The notes under the pieces were generated by a model that had not been told where the DNA came from, searched no databases, and worked only from the letters and a program-made list of their open reading frames with translations. 64,000 nt of DNA, from contig JAGYIQ010000002.1 of NCBI GenBank assembly GCA_018402565.1, positions 310,001 to 374,000 of the forward strand. The letters run 5' to 3'. The position numbers and the translations under genes were made by a program. This DNA comes from Pirellulaceae bacterium. GTDB taxonomy: Bacteria > Planctomycetota > Planctomycetia > Pirellulales > Pirellulaceae. Shown here piece by piece: positions 46,477-56,700 of this stretch; positions within the stretch are counted from its first letter, which is position 1; every line of letters begins with the position of its first letter.

Positions 46477-47900
46477 TGAACTTCCCCCTCCGCTTAGTCT
46501 TGAGCTGGCTGCTGATCACGGTCAGCAGCCTGCCGGGGAGTCACGCGATGGCGGAAGACCCGCCACAGCGGTTGAATGTGTTGTTGATTACGGCGGACGA
46601 CCTGAATGCGGACTCCGCCGGTTGGTTGGGTAACCACATGCACCCAACGCCAAACTTGGACATCTTCGCCAAAACGGCGCACCGCTTTGTCAATGCTCAT
46701 GTGACAATCCCGATCTGCCAACCGGGTCGTGCCGTGTTGATGACCGGACGTCTCCCACATCACAACGGTGCACTGGGATTTGGCCCAATCAACGATGACG
46801 TTATGACCTTGCCCGAAATCTTACGTGGGCAAGGATACTTTACAGCGGCGATCGCCAAAACCGCTCACATGAAGCCCGACGCCAAGTTTCCCTGGGATCA
46901 GGTGGGCGAACAAGTCTTGGGAAAACAGCCAGCCAATTTCGCCAAAAGATTCCGCCAGATGCTCAGTAGCGCGCAGGCGCAGCAAAAGCCGTTCTTTATC
47001 AACGCCAATATTTGCGACCCGCATCGTCCGTTCATCAAAGTTAATGCAGTGCCAGGTCCGCCCGCGGAACGTGAGCCCACCCTGCAAGGCGTCCGAATTT
47101 TCCAAACGCAAGAGGTTGCAGTCCCGGCATTCCTGGAGGATCTCCCCGAGATTCGTAGAGAGATTGCGCAATACTACACGAACGTCAGTCGCTTCGACGT
47201 CACGCTCGGATTGATCCTGCAAGAGTTGACCGATGCTGGACACGACGAAGATACAATCGTAATGTTCCTATCTGACCATGGAATGTCATTTCCCTTTTCC
47301 AAAGCAACCGTCTACTACAACGGGACATGGTCGCCAACGCTGCTGCGGATACCTGGTCAGGCCACAACTCAGACGCGACCGGAATGGGTTAGCAGCCTGG
47401 ACGTGACGCCAACACTTCTGGAATTGCTGCAAGTTGCTCCTCCCGCAAACATGGATGGACGCTCGTGGGTGCCGTTGTTGAAGGGAGAGTCGCAACCCAA
47501 TCGAGATTTTGTCATCACACAAGTCAACACGGTGTTCGGAGGACGCTCGCTCGCGCAGCGTTGCCTGCGTACAGCCAATCGATCACTCATGTTTCATGCC
47601 TGGGCGGATGGCCCCATCAAGTTTCAAGTCGAAGCAATGAGCGGTCTGAGTTTTGCCGCCATGCAGGCTGCTACCGACCCACAGGTTCAAGCCCGAGTCC
47701 GGCAGCTGGTATCAGGTGAACCGCTGATGTTGTTCGATACCCAGTTGGATCCGACAGAACGAATCAACCGAGTTCACGATCCTAACTACGCAGATGACTT
47801 TTTGGAACTGAGTCAGAAGCTATTGGCTGAGTTACGTGCCAGCGACGATCCGCAGGCCGTAGCCTTTTTGCAGGCGATCACCAAACGTTCGAAGGAGTAA
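46476..47900 (+). CDS. Sulfatase (Cys-type, formylglycine-dependent) 1
   Basis: 474 aa. Signal peptide (LVLSWLLITVSSLPG) then NVLLITADDLNADSAGW (metal-binding DD), the activation motif ICQPGRAVLMTGR (CxPxR, Cys81 to be converted to formylglycine), and FLSDHGMSFPFSK. It removes sulfate esters; substrate type cannot be read from sequence. Start ATG 46476 overlaps the esterase stop (TAATG). The stop is four bases before the second sulfatase gene. A formylglycine-generating enzyme must be supplied elsewhere. Confidence 0.93.
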   Translation: MNFPLRLVLSWLLITVSSLPGSHAMAEDPPQRLNVLLITADDLNADSAGWLGNHMHPTPNLDIFAKTAHRFVNAHVTIPICQPGRAVLMTGRLPHHNGALGFGPINDDVMTLPEILRGQGYFTAAIAKTAHMKPDAKFPWDQVGEQVLGKQPANFAKRFRQMLSSAQAQQKPFFINANICDPHRPFIKVNAVPGPPAEREPTLQGVRIFQTQEVAVPAFLEDLPEIRREIAQYYTNVSRFDVTLGLILQELTDAGHDEDTIVMFLSDHGMSFPFSKATVYYNGTWSPTLLRIPGQATTQTRPEWVSSLDVTPTLLELLQVAPPANMDGRSWVPLLKGESQPNRDFVITQVNTVFGGRSLAQRCLRTANRSLMFHAWADGPIKFQVEAMSGLSFAAMQAATDPQVQARVRQLVSGEPLMLFDTQLDPTERINRVHDPNYADDFLELSQKLLAELRASDDPQAVAFLQAITKRSKE

Positions 47901-47903
47901 GCG

Positions 47904-49457
47904 TTGAACAGCAATTGGAGAGTCTGGCTGCTCGGTCTGCTTGTGTGCAGCTTTGCCACGCCGACGATTGTGGCCAACGATCATCCTAACATCGTCTTGA
48001 TCCTAGCGGATGATCTGGGTTACGGTGATGTCAGCTGCTACAACGACCAAGCCAAGGTGGCCACGCCGCATCTGGACCTTCTGGCACGCCAGGGAGTCCG
48101 ACTGACGGATGCCCATAGCCCCAGCACCGTCTGTACACCGACTCGTTATGGACTGCTCACTGGACAGATGCCATTTCGCATCCCCCGCGGTGGCATGGTC
48201 TTCACCGGTATCGGCGGGCCATCATTGATCGAACCCGGCCGAATGACACTGGCCAGCCTACTCCGCGATCAGGGCTACGCGACTGCCTGCATCGGCAAGT
48301 GGCATGTCGGGCTGACCTTTTATGATGCCCAAGGTGAACCGGTGAAAGATACGGGTACCGACGCCATTCCACGGGTGGATTTCGAACGGCGCATCGTCGG
48401 TGGCCCCACCGATCATGGATTCGATCGCTTTTTCGGTACCGCTTGTTGCCCAACCACCGATTGGCTCTACGCGTTCATCGAACAAGATCGCGTGCCCCAT
48501 CCACCCACGCGTCGAATCGATAAGACATCGCTGCCCCAGCACCCCTATGCCAACGACTGCCGCCCAGGCTGGATCGCCGACAATTTCCCCATGGAAGAGG
48601 TCGATTTGGTATTTTTACAAAAGAGTCGAGAATTCATCCAGCAACATGTCCGTGAGACGCCGGACAAACCGTTCTTCTTGTTTCATTCGGCCCAAGCCGT
48701 GCATTTGCCGTCATTTCCAGCGCCCCAATATCAAGGCAAAACAGCGGCTGGTCCCCACGGCGACTTCATCCACCAACTGGATGACATCGTCGGACAGTTA
48801 ACGGAGACCTTGGAGCAGACCGGCGTGGCGGAGAACACGATTGTGATTTTCACCAGCGACAACGGACCGGAGACCACCAGTGTGATTCACATGCGCCAGG
48901 ACCACGATCATGATGGCGCTCGGCCCTGGCGCGGCGTCAAACGCGACAATTGGGAAGGTGGACACCGCGTTCCCATGCTGGTTCGTTGGCCGAATCGCTT
49001 GCCAGCCAACACGGTGTGCGACCAACCGACCTGCCTGACCGATATCTTGGCGACGGTGGCAGCGATCGTCGATGTGCCGTTATCCGGCGAGGTCGCGGAA
49101 GACAGCTTCAACATGCTGCCGGCCTGGCGAGGGAAGACGACCGAGCCCATTCGCCCCTATCTGCTGCATCAAGCGTTCGCGGGAGCGAAGACCTTGGCCA
49201 TTCGCCGCGGCCCCTGGAAGTACATCGACCATCCCGGCTCGGGCGGCAATCGCTACGAAAACAACGCGGGACTCAAGCCGTTCATTTTGCCGGAAGCCGA
49301 TCCCGCAGCGCCAGGGCAACTGTACCACTTGGTCGACGACCCCGGCGAGACGACCAACGTTTACGGACAACACCCCGAAATCGTCGCCGAATTGCAAGCC
49401 TTGTTGCGGCTGACAAAGTCCACCGGCCGCAGCCGCCCAAAACAGGAGACGCCATGA
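47904..49457 (+). CDS. Sulfatase (Cys-type, formylglycine-dependent) 2
   Basis: 517 aa. Starts at TTG 47904, which is preceded by GAAGGAG at good spacing, an unusual start codon. Signal peptide (WLLGLLVCSFATPTIVA) and NIVLILADDLGYGDVSCYND are followed by VCTPTRYGLLTG (CxPxR, Cys77), ACIGKWHVG and TSDNGPETT, the arylsulfatase-A-type signatures. Its longer, different C-terminus suggests a different linkage specificity from sulfatase 1. Its stop overlaps the peptidase start (ATGA). Confidence 0.94.
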   Translation: MNSNWRVWLLGLLVCSFATPTIVANDHPNIVLILADDLGYGDVSCYNDQAKVATPHLDLLARQGVRLTDAHSPSTVCTPTRYGLLTGQMPFRIPRGGMVFTGIGGPSLIEPGRMTLASLLRDQGYATACIGKWHVGLTFYDAQGEPVKDTGTDAIPRVDFERRIVGGPTDHGFDRFFGTACCPTTDWLYAFIEQDRVPHPPTRRIDKTSLPQHPYANDCRPGWIADNFPMEEVDLVFLQKSREFIQQHVRETPDKPFFLFHSAQAVHLPSFPAPQYQGKTAAGPHGDFIHQLDDIVGQLTETLEQTGVAENTIVIFTSDNGPETTSVIHMRQDHDHDGARPWRGVKRDNWEGGHRVPMLVRWPNRLPANTVCDQPTCLTDILATVAAIVDVPLSGEVAEDSFNMLPAWRGKTTEPIRPYLLHQAFAGAKTLAIRRGPWKYIDHPGSGGNRYENNAGLKPFILPEADPAAPGQLYHLVDDPGETTNVYGQHPEIVAELQALLRLTKSTGRSRPKQETP

Positions 49458-51550
49458 AAAGTCACTTCCTCCCAGCGGTCCAAGGGATCGCTTGGCTGCT
49501 GCTCCTCGGCGGCCTGCTGCACAGCTCCTTCGCCGCCGGTCAACCGATAACCACTGACGATTGGCAAGCAGTTGTGCAAACGCGACTGCGTGGCATTTAT
49601 GAACAGGGACAATGGCGCGCGAAACGCTTCGACGGCCAATGGACCCCGGATAGCAGCGGCTTTGTAATGACGAAGCGTTCGGCGGATGGCTCCCAGCAAC
49701 GCGTTGTGTACGACATTCGTACCGAACAAACCGATTCTGCTCCGGATCAAGAACAGCCGAATCCGCGGCTGTCACCTGACGGCAGTCGTCTGTTGGAGAA
49801 CCGCGGTCGACAGTGGAGTATCCGCAACCTGGCCGATGAGTCGCGGCAACCCGTCACACCGGAAACCCAGCCACGCGACGTGTTCTATCGTCAACTCCAA
49901 TGGAGCCCTGACGGCGAGCGAATCCTGTTTATTGCCGCCGACGAAACGGACGTGCGACGTCGCAAGGTGCTGGTGCCAACGGACCCCTCGTATCCAGACG
50001 TCCGCGAAAACCGCTTTGCTCGAGTGGGCGAGTCCATTCCCGTACTCCGCGTGGGTGTGTTCAATCGGCTGAGCGAAGAGACGCAGTGGCTGCCCATCGA
50101 AACGCCAGACGAAGGCTTCTACCTGGGGCAAGTCGAATGGGCCGGAAACTCGCGCGAGGTCCTGGTCGAGACCCTAAGCCGATTTCGCGATCGAAGAGAG
50201 TTCTATTTGGTCGATGTCGTTGCCAATCAAGCCAGCAAGATATACAGCGAAATCAACGACGCCTGGGCGATCTCCAGTCACACCAACAACCTGGGCTTGA
50301 ACTGGATCGATGGCGGCCAGAACTTTATTGTTGTCAGCGAACAAGATGGTTGGCGAGAAGCCTTTCTCTATGCACGGTCCGGCGAGCGACTGGCGAAACT
50401 CACGCCCGGCAATTACGACATCATCGATCGAGCGACCATCGATGAAGCGAGTGGCTGGTTCTATTTTTACGCCTCACCCGACAATGCCACCCAGAAGTAC
50501 CTCTACCGCGTGCCACTGGATGGCAGCGGAACGCTCACACGCGTCACACCGGCCGAGCAGCCTGGCACACACGATTATGTGTTCTCGCCGGATGCCCGTT
50601 ACGCCTTCCATACCTACTCCACCTTCGACACACCGCCGATAACGACCTTGGTGGAACTCGCGGAGCATCGCATCCTCCGCGTGTTGGAGGACAATGCCGA
50701 ATTGATGCAGAAGACGGCCGTTTTGCGAGCCAATCCGACCGAGTTCCTGGAGTTGGATATCGGCGATGGTGTGACTTTGGACGCGTGGTTGATGAAACCC
50801 AGTGACTTTGACCCGAGCAAAAAGTATCCGGTTTTTGTCTACGTGTACGGCGAGCCCCATGCGCAAACCGTGCTGGACGGCTGGGCTACGGTCCATGACC
50901 AATTCCATCGTATCGTGGCCGATTTGGGCTACGTGGTGATCTCGGTCGACAATCGCGGCACGCCTGCCCCCAAAGGTGCTGCCTGGCGCCGCAGCGTGTT
51001 TGGCAGCCTGGGACCGTTGTCGACGGAAGAACAAGCCGCCGCAGTGCAAGCCTTCGGGCGAACGCGTCCGTATGTCGACCTGTCCCGTGTCGGCATCTGG
51101 GGTTGGAGCGGCGGTGGCTCGAATACCCTGAACGCCTTGTTTCGCAAACCGGATGTCTATCACGTGGGCATTGCGGTGGTCCCCAAACCACAACCCCACC
51201 TGTACAACGCCTGGTTCCAAGAAATCTACATGCGAACTCGGGAAGTCAACCCAGAAGGCTACGAGACCGCCGCGGCCATCAACTACGCCGCCGGCCTGCA
51301 AGGCAAGTTACTGATCATCACGGGTTCCGGTGAAACCAATACCCACATTCAAATCATCGAAGGCTTGGTGGATCGATTGATCGAATTGGGCAAATCATTC
51401 GATTATTGGGTTTATCCCAATCGCGACCATGGATTGCAAGAAGGAACTGGAACCGTTGTCCACGTACGAATGTTGGTCATTCGCTACTTGGTAGAGAACT
51501 TGCCCAGGGGTGGCAAAGATGTGACGGAACGAACGGATCTACCAAAGTAG
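49454..51550 (+). CDS. S9B (DPP IV-like) family peptidase with altered acid residue
   Basis: 698 aa. Signal peptide (IAWLLLLGGLLHSSFAAG), an N-terminal beta-propeller (about residues 60-430, with DGQWTPDSSGFV, QWSPDGERILFIAA) and a C-terminal alpha/beta-hydrolase domain. The nucleophile is GWSGGGSN (Ser about 551) and the base is RDHGLQEG (His about 658). At the acid position GSGETNTHIQ shows Glu (about 626) where DPP IV has Asp (TADDNVHFQ type). It probably cleaves a dipeptide or peptide moiety released with glycans. ATG 49454 overlaps the sulfatase 2 stop and has AGGAG. Confidence 0.9.
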   Translation: MKSHFLPAVQGIAWLLLLGGLLHSSFAAGQPITTDDWQAVVQTRLRGIYEQGQWRAKRFDGQWTPDSSGFVMTKRSADGSQQRVVYDIRTEQTDSAPDQEQPNPRLSPDGSRLLENRGRQWSIRNLADESRQPVTPETQPRDVFYRQLQWSPDGERILFIAADETDVRRRKVLVPTDPSYPDVRENRFARVGESIPVLRVGVFNRLSEETQWLPIETPDEGFYLGQVEWAGNSREVLVETLSRFRDRREFYLVDVVANQASKIYSEINDAWAISSHTNNLGLNWIDGGQNFIVVSEQDGWREAFLYARSGERLAKLTPGNYDIIDRATIDEASGWFYFYASPDNATQKYLYRVPLDGSGTLTRVTPAEQPGTHDYVFSPDARYAFHTYSTFDTPPITTLVELAEHRILRVLEDNAELMQKTAVLRANPTEFLELDIGDGVTLDAWLMKPSDFDPSKKYPVFVYVYGEPHAQTVLDGWATVHDQFHRIVADLGYVVISVDNRGTPAPKGAAWRRSVFGSLGPLSTEEQAAAVQAFGRTRPYVDLSRVGIWGWSGGGSNTLNALFRKPDVYHVGIAVVPKPQPHLYNAWFQEIYMRTREVNPEGYETAAAINYAAGLQGKLLIITGSGETNTHIQIIEGLVDRLIELGKSFDYWVYPNRDHGLQEGTGTVVHVRMLVIRYLVENLPRGGKDVTERTDLPK

Positions 51551-51583
51551 AAATCCATGAAACCCCGCAGCCTTCAAAAAACA

Positions 51584-51736
51584 GTAACGGTTCACGGTGT
51601 GTCGCCACGAACAGTTAAAAATGGCCTTCGTACTCGAATGCCTCAAGTCGAGTACGAGTACGACTCGGCTATTCCGCATCTCCCGACTTGCGGGACGCAA
51701 CAGGACCGATTTTCCCCCCCGACCGTGAACGGCTTC
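51584..51736 (-). mobile_element. Diverged relative of the 163-bp element, copy D
   Basis: About 153 bp. Reading the minus strand, the first 55 bases align with copies A-C (CCGTTCACGG, CCGCAAGTCGG). Both ends keep GTTCACGG and CCGTGAAC. The middle differs and includes a separate inverted repeat (GTACTCGA and TCGAGTAC). It lies between the peptidase and the second esterase gene. Confidence 0.65.
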
Positions 51737-51741
51737 AAATT

Positions 51742-53631
51742 ATGAAACTTCCCATGCTTCGTTTTTGGATCAGCGTGCTGGGCATCGTTTTGACGAGCCT
51801 GGGTTCGTCGGATCTGTTTGGACAGCGTCTGCCGCGCGAGGACGTGATTGATGTTCCGGCGGTGGGTTCCGGCTTGTGCGTCAGCAATCTGTTTCAGACC
51901 AACATGGTGCTGCAACGCGATAAACCACTGCGGATCTGGGGTTGGGCGGATCCCGCAACCGAGATCACCGTCACGTTTGCCGATCAACAAGTCAGCACAC
52001 AAGCGAATGCCGATCGGTCCTGGTCGGTGACTTTACAAGCCTTGCCTACCAATCGCACGCCGCAGTCGTTGACCGTCACCGACGGCACGACGACCTTGGT
52101 GCTGGACAATCTCCTGATCGGCGACGTCTGGGTACTGGGCGGACAAAGCAACATGGAGTTTGAACTGGCGAAGGTCGAAAACGGGGCCTTGGAAATCGCA
52201 TCGGCCAACTACCCGGAGATCCGCATCCTGACGGTACCCTACGGCCAGGGCCCTGATCGTCGAGCCAGTTTCCCGCGATTGCACGAATGGAGCGATTGGT
52301 TCGGGCGACATTTCCGCAAAGGCGACTGGGACGTGTGCACCCCCGAGGTCGCTAAAGAATTGTCGGCCATCGGATACGTCTTTGCTCGTCGCGTTCATAT
52401 GGCTTCTCAAGTTCCCATCGGGGTGATCGACGCCTCGCGTGGTGGTACAACCGTGGAGTCCTGGACGCCGTTGCCGGTCCTGCAGGCGATGGACAGTCCA
52501 ACCACGCGGGCCAAACTGGACCGATTTGCCCAAGCCGCAGCGACCTGGGATGCCGAGGCCGATTTGCAGAATCGGATTCAACAACACGAGCAGTGGCTGG
52601 TTCGGCAAACCGAAGAAGGTAAACCGATCCCCGACGATCGACGGGCTCCCCCCAGCGACCTGCGGCCCGGTCCGCTGGGTGACCCCAATTACCCGGGCCA
52701 TTGTTACGCTGGGATGATCGCGCCCTTGGAGGGCTTCGTGGTCAAAGGTGCGATTTTTCACCAAGGCTACAACAATGCCTTTGAGGGCTCGGTGGGTGTC
52801 GCCATGTACCGAGACATCTTCCCAGTGATGATCAAGGCTTGGCGATCCGCTTTTGCTGACCCCGCCCTGCCTTTCGGGATCCTCTCGCTGTGTACCGATG
52901 GTTACCCTCAAACCCGAGAAGACTACTGCGAAAAGATGTTCGATGCCGGCATCGATATCCGCGCCGCCCACTACAGCACCTTCCTGGAACTGCACCAAGC
53001 GGGCGATAAGAACATCGGCTACGCCAGTACCTACGATCTGCGTCGCCGCTGGTATCACCCCCAAGTCAAGATTCCGGCTGGAGAGCGGATGGCTCGCTGG
53101 GCATTGGCGACCCAATACGGTTTCGAGCGACAACTGGAATGGAAACCGCCGATGTTGGTCACCATGGAGGTGCAAGAGGGTGCTATGATATTGACGTTCG
53201 ATCGCGAGGTAGGTGACCCCGAAGAAGGTCGGATCGAAGGCTTTGCCATCGCGGGTGACGATCGACGCTTCCACCCGGCCGACGTCGAGTACCGCGAGAC
53301 GGGGCGCGACCCGCAAAACCGACCGCAACTCGATCGGCGGCAGCTGGTCCTCAAGAGCCCAATGGTGCCGCAGCCCATTCACTACCGCTACGCTTGGGGG
53401 CGGAACCCGTTGGCCAACTTGCAGGCGATCGGGAACAAGGACTTGCCGCTGGCCACCCAAAAGAGCGATGACTGGGCTTTGGAAGAAGTCCCAGCCAATG
53501 TCTTCGCGGACGGGCCCACCTTGCCCCTGGAGCGGCGCGATGCCAATCGGATCCGCCAAGCCCTCCGCGAGCAGGACACCGCTCGCCGGATCAAAGAGGC
53601 GGAAATGATCCTGCAAGAAAATCAGCGTTGA
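51742..53631 (+). CDS. Secreted SASA-family esterase with altered motif
   Basis: 629 aa. Signal peptide (RFWISVLGIVLTSLGSSDLF), an N-terminal beta-domain (VLQRDKPLRIWGWADPATEI), then GGQSNMEFE (Ser about 135) and IDASRGGTTVESW in the SASA order. The usual WxxQGExN block reads FHQGYNNA here, with Tyr where Glu is expected. The late HPQVKIPAGERMARWAL provides the family's His. It may be a sialate-O-acetylesterase-like enzyme or a related enzyme with changed chemistry. It follows the degenerate repeat and begins the second set of the locus. Confidence 0.87.
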   Translation: MKLPMLRFWISVLGIVLTSLGSSDLFGQRLPREDVIDVPAVGSGLCVSNLFQTNMVLQRDKPLRIWGWADPATEITVTFADQQVSTQANADRSWSVTLQALPTNRTPQSLTVTDGTTTLVLDNLLIGDVWVLGGQSNMEFELAKVENGALEIASANYPEIRILTVPYGQGPDRRASFPRLHEWSDWFGRHFRKGDWDVCTPEVAKELSAIGYVFARRVHMASQVPIGVIDASRGGTTVESWTPLPVLQAMDSPTTRAKLDRFAQAAATWDAEADLQNRIQQHEQWLVRQTEEGKPIPDDRRAPPSDLRPGPLGDPNYPGHCYAGMIAPLEGFVVKGAIFHQGYNNAFEGSVGVAMYRDIFPVMIKAWRSAFADPALPFGILSLCTDGYPQTREDYCEKMFDAGIDIRAAHYSTFLELHQAGDKNIGYASTYDLRRRWYHPQVKIPAGERMARWALATQYGFERQLEWKPPMLVTMEVQEGAMILTFDREVGDPEEGRIEGFAIAGDDRRFHPADVEYRETGRDPQNRPQLDRRQLVLKSPMVPQPIHYRYAWGRNPLANLQAIGNKDLPLATQKSDDWALEEVPANVFADGPTLPLERRDANRIRQALREQDTARRIKEAEMILQENQR

Positions 53632-53706
53632 TCCATCCACCCGATCGCCAGAGATTCCAACCCAAACGTGCCAACACTTGAAGTACACAGAATGGAGAAT
53701 ACTCCC

Positions 53707-56700
53707 ATGCGAATGCTATGGCTGATCATCACGACTAGCCTGTTGTGGCCGGTTGCTGGGCAGGCGCAAACTTTGGATGCGGAACTGCAACGCGAGTCCG
53801 TCGCCAACTTGGTCGCCGCCGCTCGGCAACTGGGTGATGCGACTCGCGGGGCCATCGTGTTTCATCAACCCAGCTTGGCCTGTGCCAAGTGCCACAGCCT
53901 AACCGGCGACGGCCCCGCAGCTCTGGGGCCGAACCTAACGAGCCTGGGGCCGGACGCCACTGACGAGCACTTGGTGGAAGCGATCTTGCAGCCGTCGAAG
54001 GTCATCCGCGAGGGCTACGAGTCCTGGTCGGTACTGACAGTCGATGGAAGGTTGATCTCCGCGTTGCTGGTGGAGCGAACTCCCGAACGCATCGTGCTCC
54101 GCGATGTGGCGCGCGATGGCGAGCTGCTGACCATTGCGATGGAAGAGATCGAGGAGCTGAAACGCAACGAGCTGTCGATCATGCCGGCCGGCCAGATGAA
54201 TCAGTTGGGTAGCCGGCAGCAGTTCCTGGACTTGATTCGCTATTTGATGGAGATTCGCGATGGCGGGTCGACGCGTGCCCAGCAATTGCAGCCCTCCCCT
54301 GCCCTGCTGACCTTTGCCATTCCCGAATACGAAAGTCGCGTGGATCACGCGGGCTTGATCGCGACTTGGGACGACGATGCCTTTGGCCGCGGCGAGGCCA
54401 TCTATCAACGGGTCTGCGCCAATTGCCATGGAACACACGATCAAGCGGGTTCGTTGCCCACGTCGTTGCGGTTTGCTGAGGGCAAGTTCAAAAACGGCAA
54501 CGATCCCTTGGCCATGTATCGCACGCTCACCCATGGTTTTGGCCAGATGACCGCCCAGACTTGGATGGTTCCCTCCCAAAAATACGACGTGATTCACTAC
54601 ATCCGGGAAGCCTACCTGCGAACGCACAACCCCAGTCAATACGTCGAGGTGGATGCCGATTATTTGGCCGGCTTGCCCGCGGGCGATACGCGAGGTCCGG
54701 AGCCGAGTAACATCGAAGCTTGGTCGGCGATGGACTACGGCCCCAGCCTGATTCACACCTACGAGATCCCCGGTAAAGAGCATAACTTCGCCTACAAGGG
54801 GATCGCTATGCGATTGGATCCAGGCGCGGGTGGCATCGCGCGGGGTGGGCATTGGATGGTGTTCGACACCGATACGCTGCGAGTCGCCGCGGGCTGGCAA
54901 GCGGGCGGTGGCAGCAACGCGACCAACCGCTTCATCGATTGGCGCGCCATCCAATTCAACGGTGAGCACGGCGTGCATCCGCGAATTGTCGGACAAGTGG
55001 CGTTTGCGAACGCTACTGGTCCGGGGTGGGGAGATCCGCAGGACGGCAGCTTCACCGACGATCAACGGGTGCAGGGACGAGACGATCGTTTTTACGGCCC
55101 CCTGCCGCGACCCTGGGGTCAATTTCGCGGCTTGTACCATCATGACCAACAGGTGATCTTGTCCTACACCGTGGGCGAAACCGAAATCTTGGAGTCACCA
55201 CAGATGGTTGTCCGCGACACGGGCTCGCCATTGTTCTTGCGGACGTTCAACATCGGCCCGCGAGCAGACGACTTGGTGTTGCAAGTCGCCCAGCATACCG
55301 ACCCCCAAGCGGAACTGAGCTACGTGGTCGGTGATCATGGTTCAGCCGTGCGTGTGGCAGTCCCAGCATCAGTGGCTGCTGGCGACCAAACGCCGTTGCA
55401 ATTCGACGGTGAGACCTACGTCGAGATCCCCTCGGCGAATACCCTCGACATGAATTCGCAAGATTTTTCTATTATCGCAAAAATCAAAACCGGCCACGAT
55501 GGCACGATCTTCTCATTGAGCGATGGTGGGCCCAGCTGGGTTCCCAACGGGCAAGCGTGGTTCATTCGTGGGGGACGATTGGTGCTTGACATTGGTTGGG
55601 TCGGCGCGGTGACTGGGCGGACACAGGTGTCCGACGATCGTTGGCATACCGTCGCCTTGACTTGGGAACATGCCACTCGGCAGGTGCGGTTGTACGTCGA
55701 CGGTCGCCTGGATGGCGAAGGAACCTTGGCCGCCCAAGCACCCTTGGCCCAGCCCGTGGCTCGCATTGGCTTCACTTCGCCCAACTTCCCGCAACCGGCC
55801 TCGTTCTTTCAAGGCCAGATCGCTCAGGTGCAGTTCCATGATCGGCGGCTGACCGAGGGGCTGGATACTTTGCCAATTCTGAACACTGACAGCGACAAGT
55901 CTAACTCTGCCACGGCGGCCTGGGACTTGGCTGGGCAATTGGGAGCGGAAGTCGCAGACATCGCGGGCGGTGGTTGCAATGGCCAAGTGCGGCGTGGAAT
56001 GGCCGCGGTTCGCTCGACCGGCGGCCCGGTCATCGCGGGCTTTGCCCCGCAGGATCTGGGAGCCCAATGGTTCGTGGAAGATGGCAACCTGCGGCTGCGA
56101 ATCCCCGCGGGCCAAGCGGCACTGAAGTTCAGTATTTGGCAACCCAGTGGCGAGACACTCGCTCAATCGACGGAAGAGGCCTGGCACAGCGAGCGATCGG
56201 TCCCGCCCACGACTCGTGATCTGCCGGTGCTGCCCCAAGCGGCGTTGGATCTGCAACCGCTGACCCAGGGTGGGCCAGCGCGTTGGCCACAGACCATCAC
56301 AACGGCCGTGCAACCAGGATCGGACCAGGGACCGTTTGCCGTGGATGTCTTGCAGGCGCCCGAGTCGAACCCCTGGTTGGCGTTGACTCGGTTTACGGGT
56401 TTGGACTTCTTTGCCGATGGTCGCTTGGCCGTCTGCTCGTGGGATGGCGATGTGTGGGTGGTGACGCCGCGGGACGAGGGCTCCCAACGTTTGCTGGATT
56501 GGCGGCGGATTGCCTCGGGGCTGTTCCAACCGTTGGGGATCAAGGTGATCAACGAGCAGATTCACTTGATCTGCCGCGATCAATTGGTGGTCCTGCATGA
56601 TTTGAACGACGATGGCGAGATCGACTTTTATCAATGCTTGAATAACGACCATCAAGTTACCGAACACTTCCACGAGTTCGCCATGGGACTGCAAATCGAT

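Noticed and set aside
51688-51741. Upstream in-frame start for the second SASA esterase
   Set aside because: The extension lies in the diverged repeat, and ATG 51742 gives a proper signal peptide.
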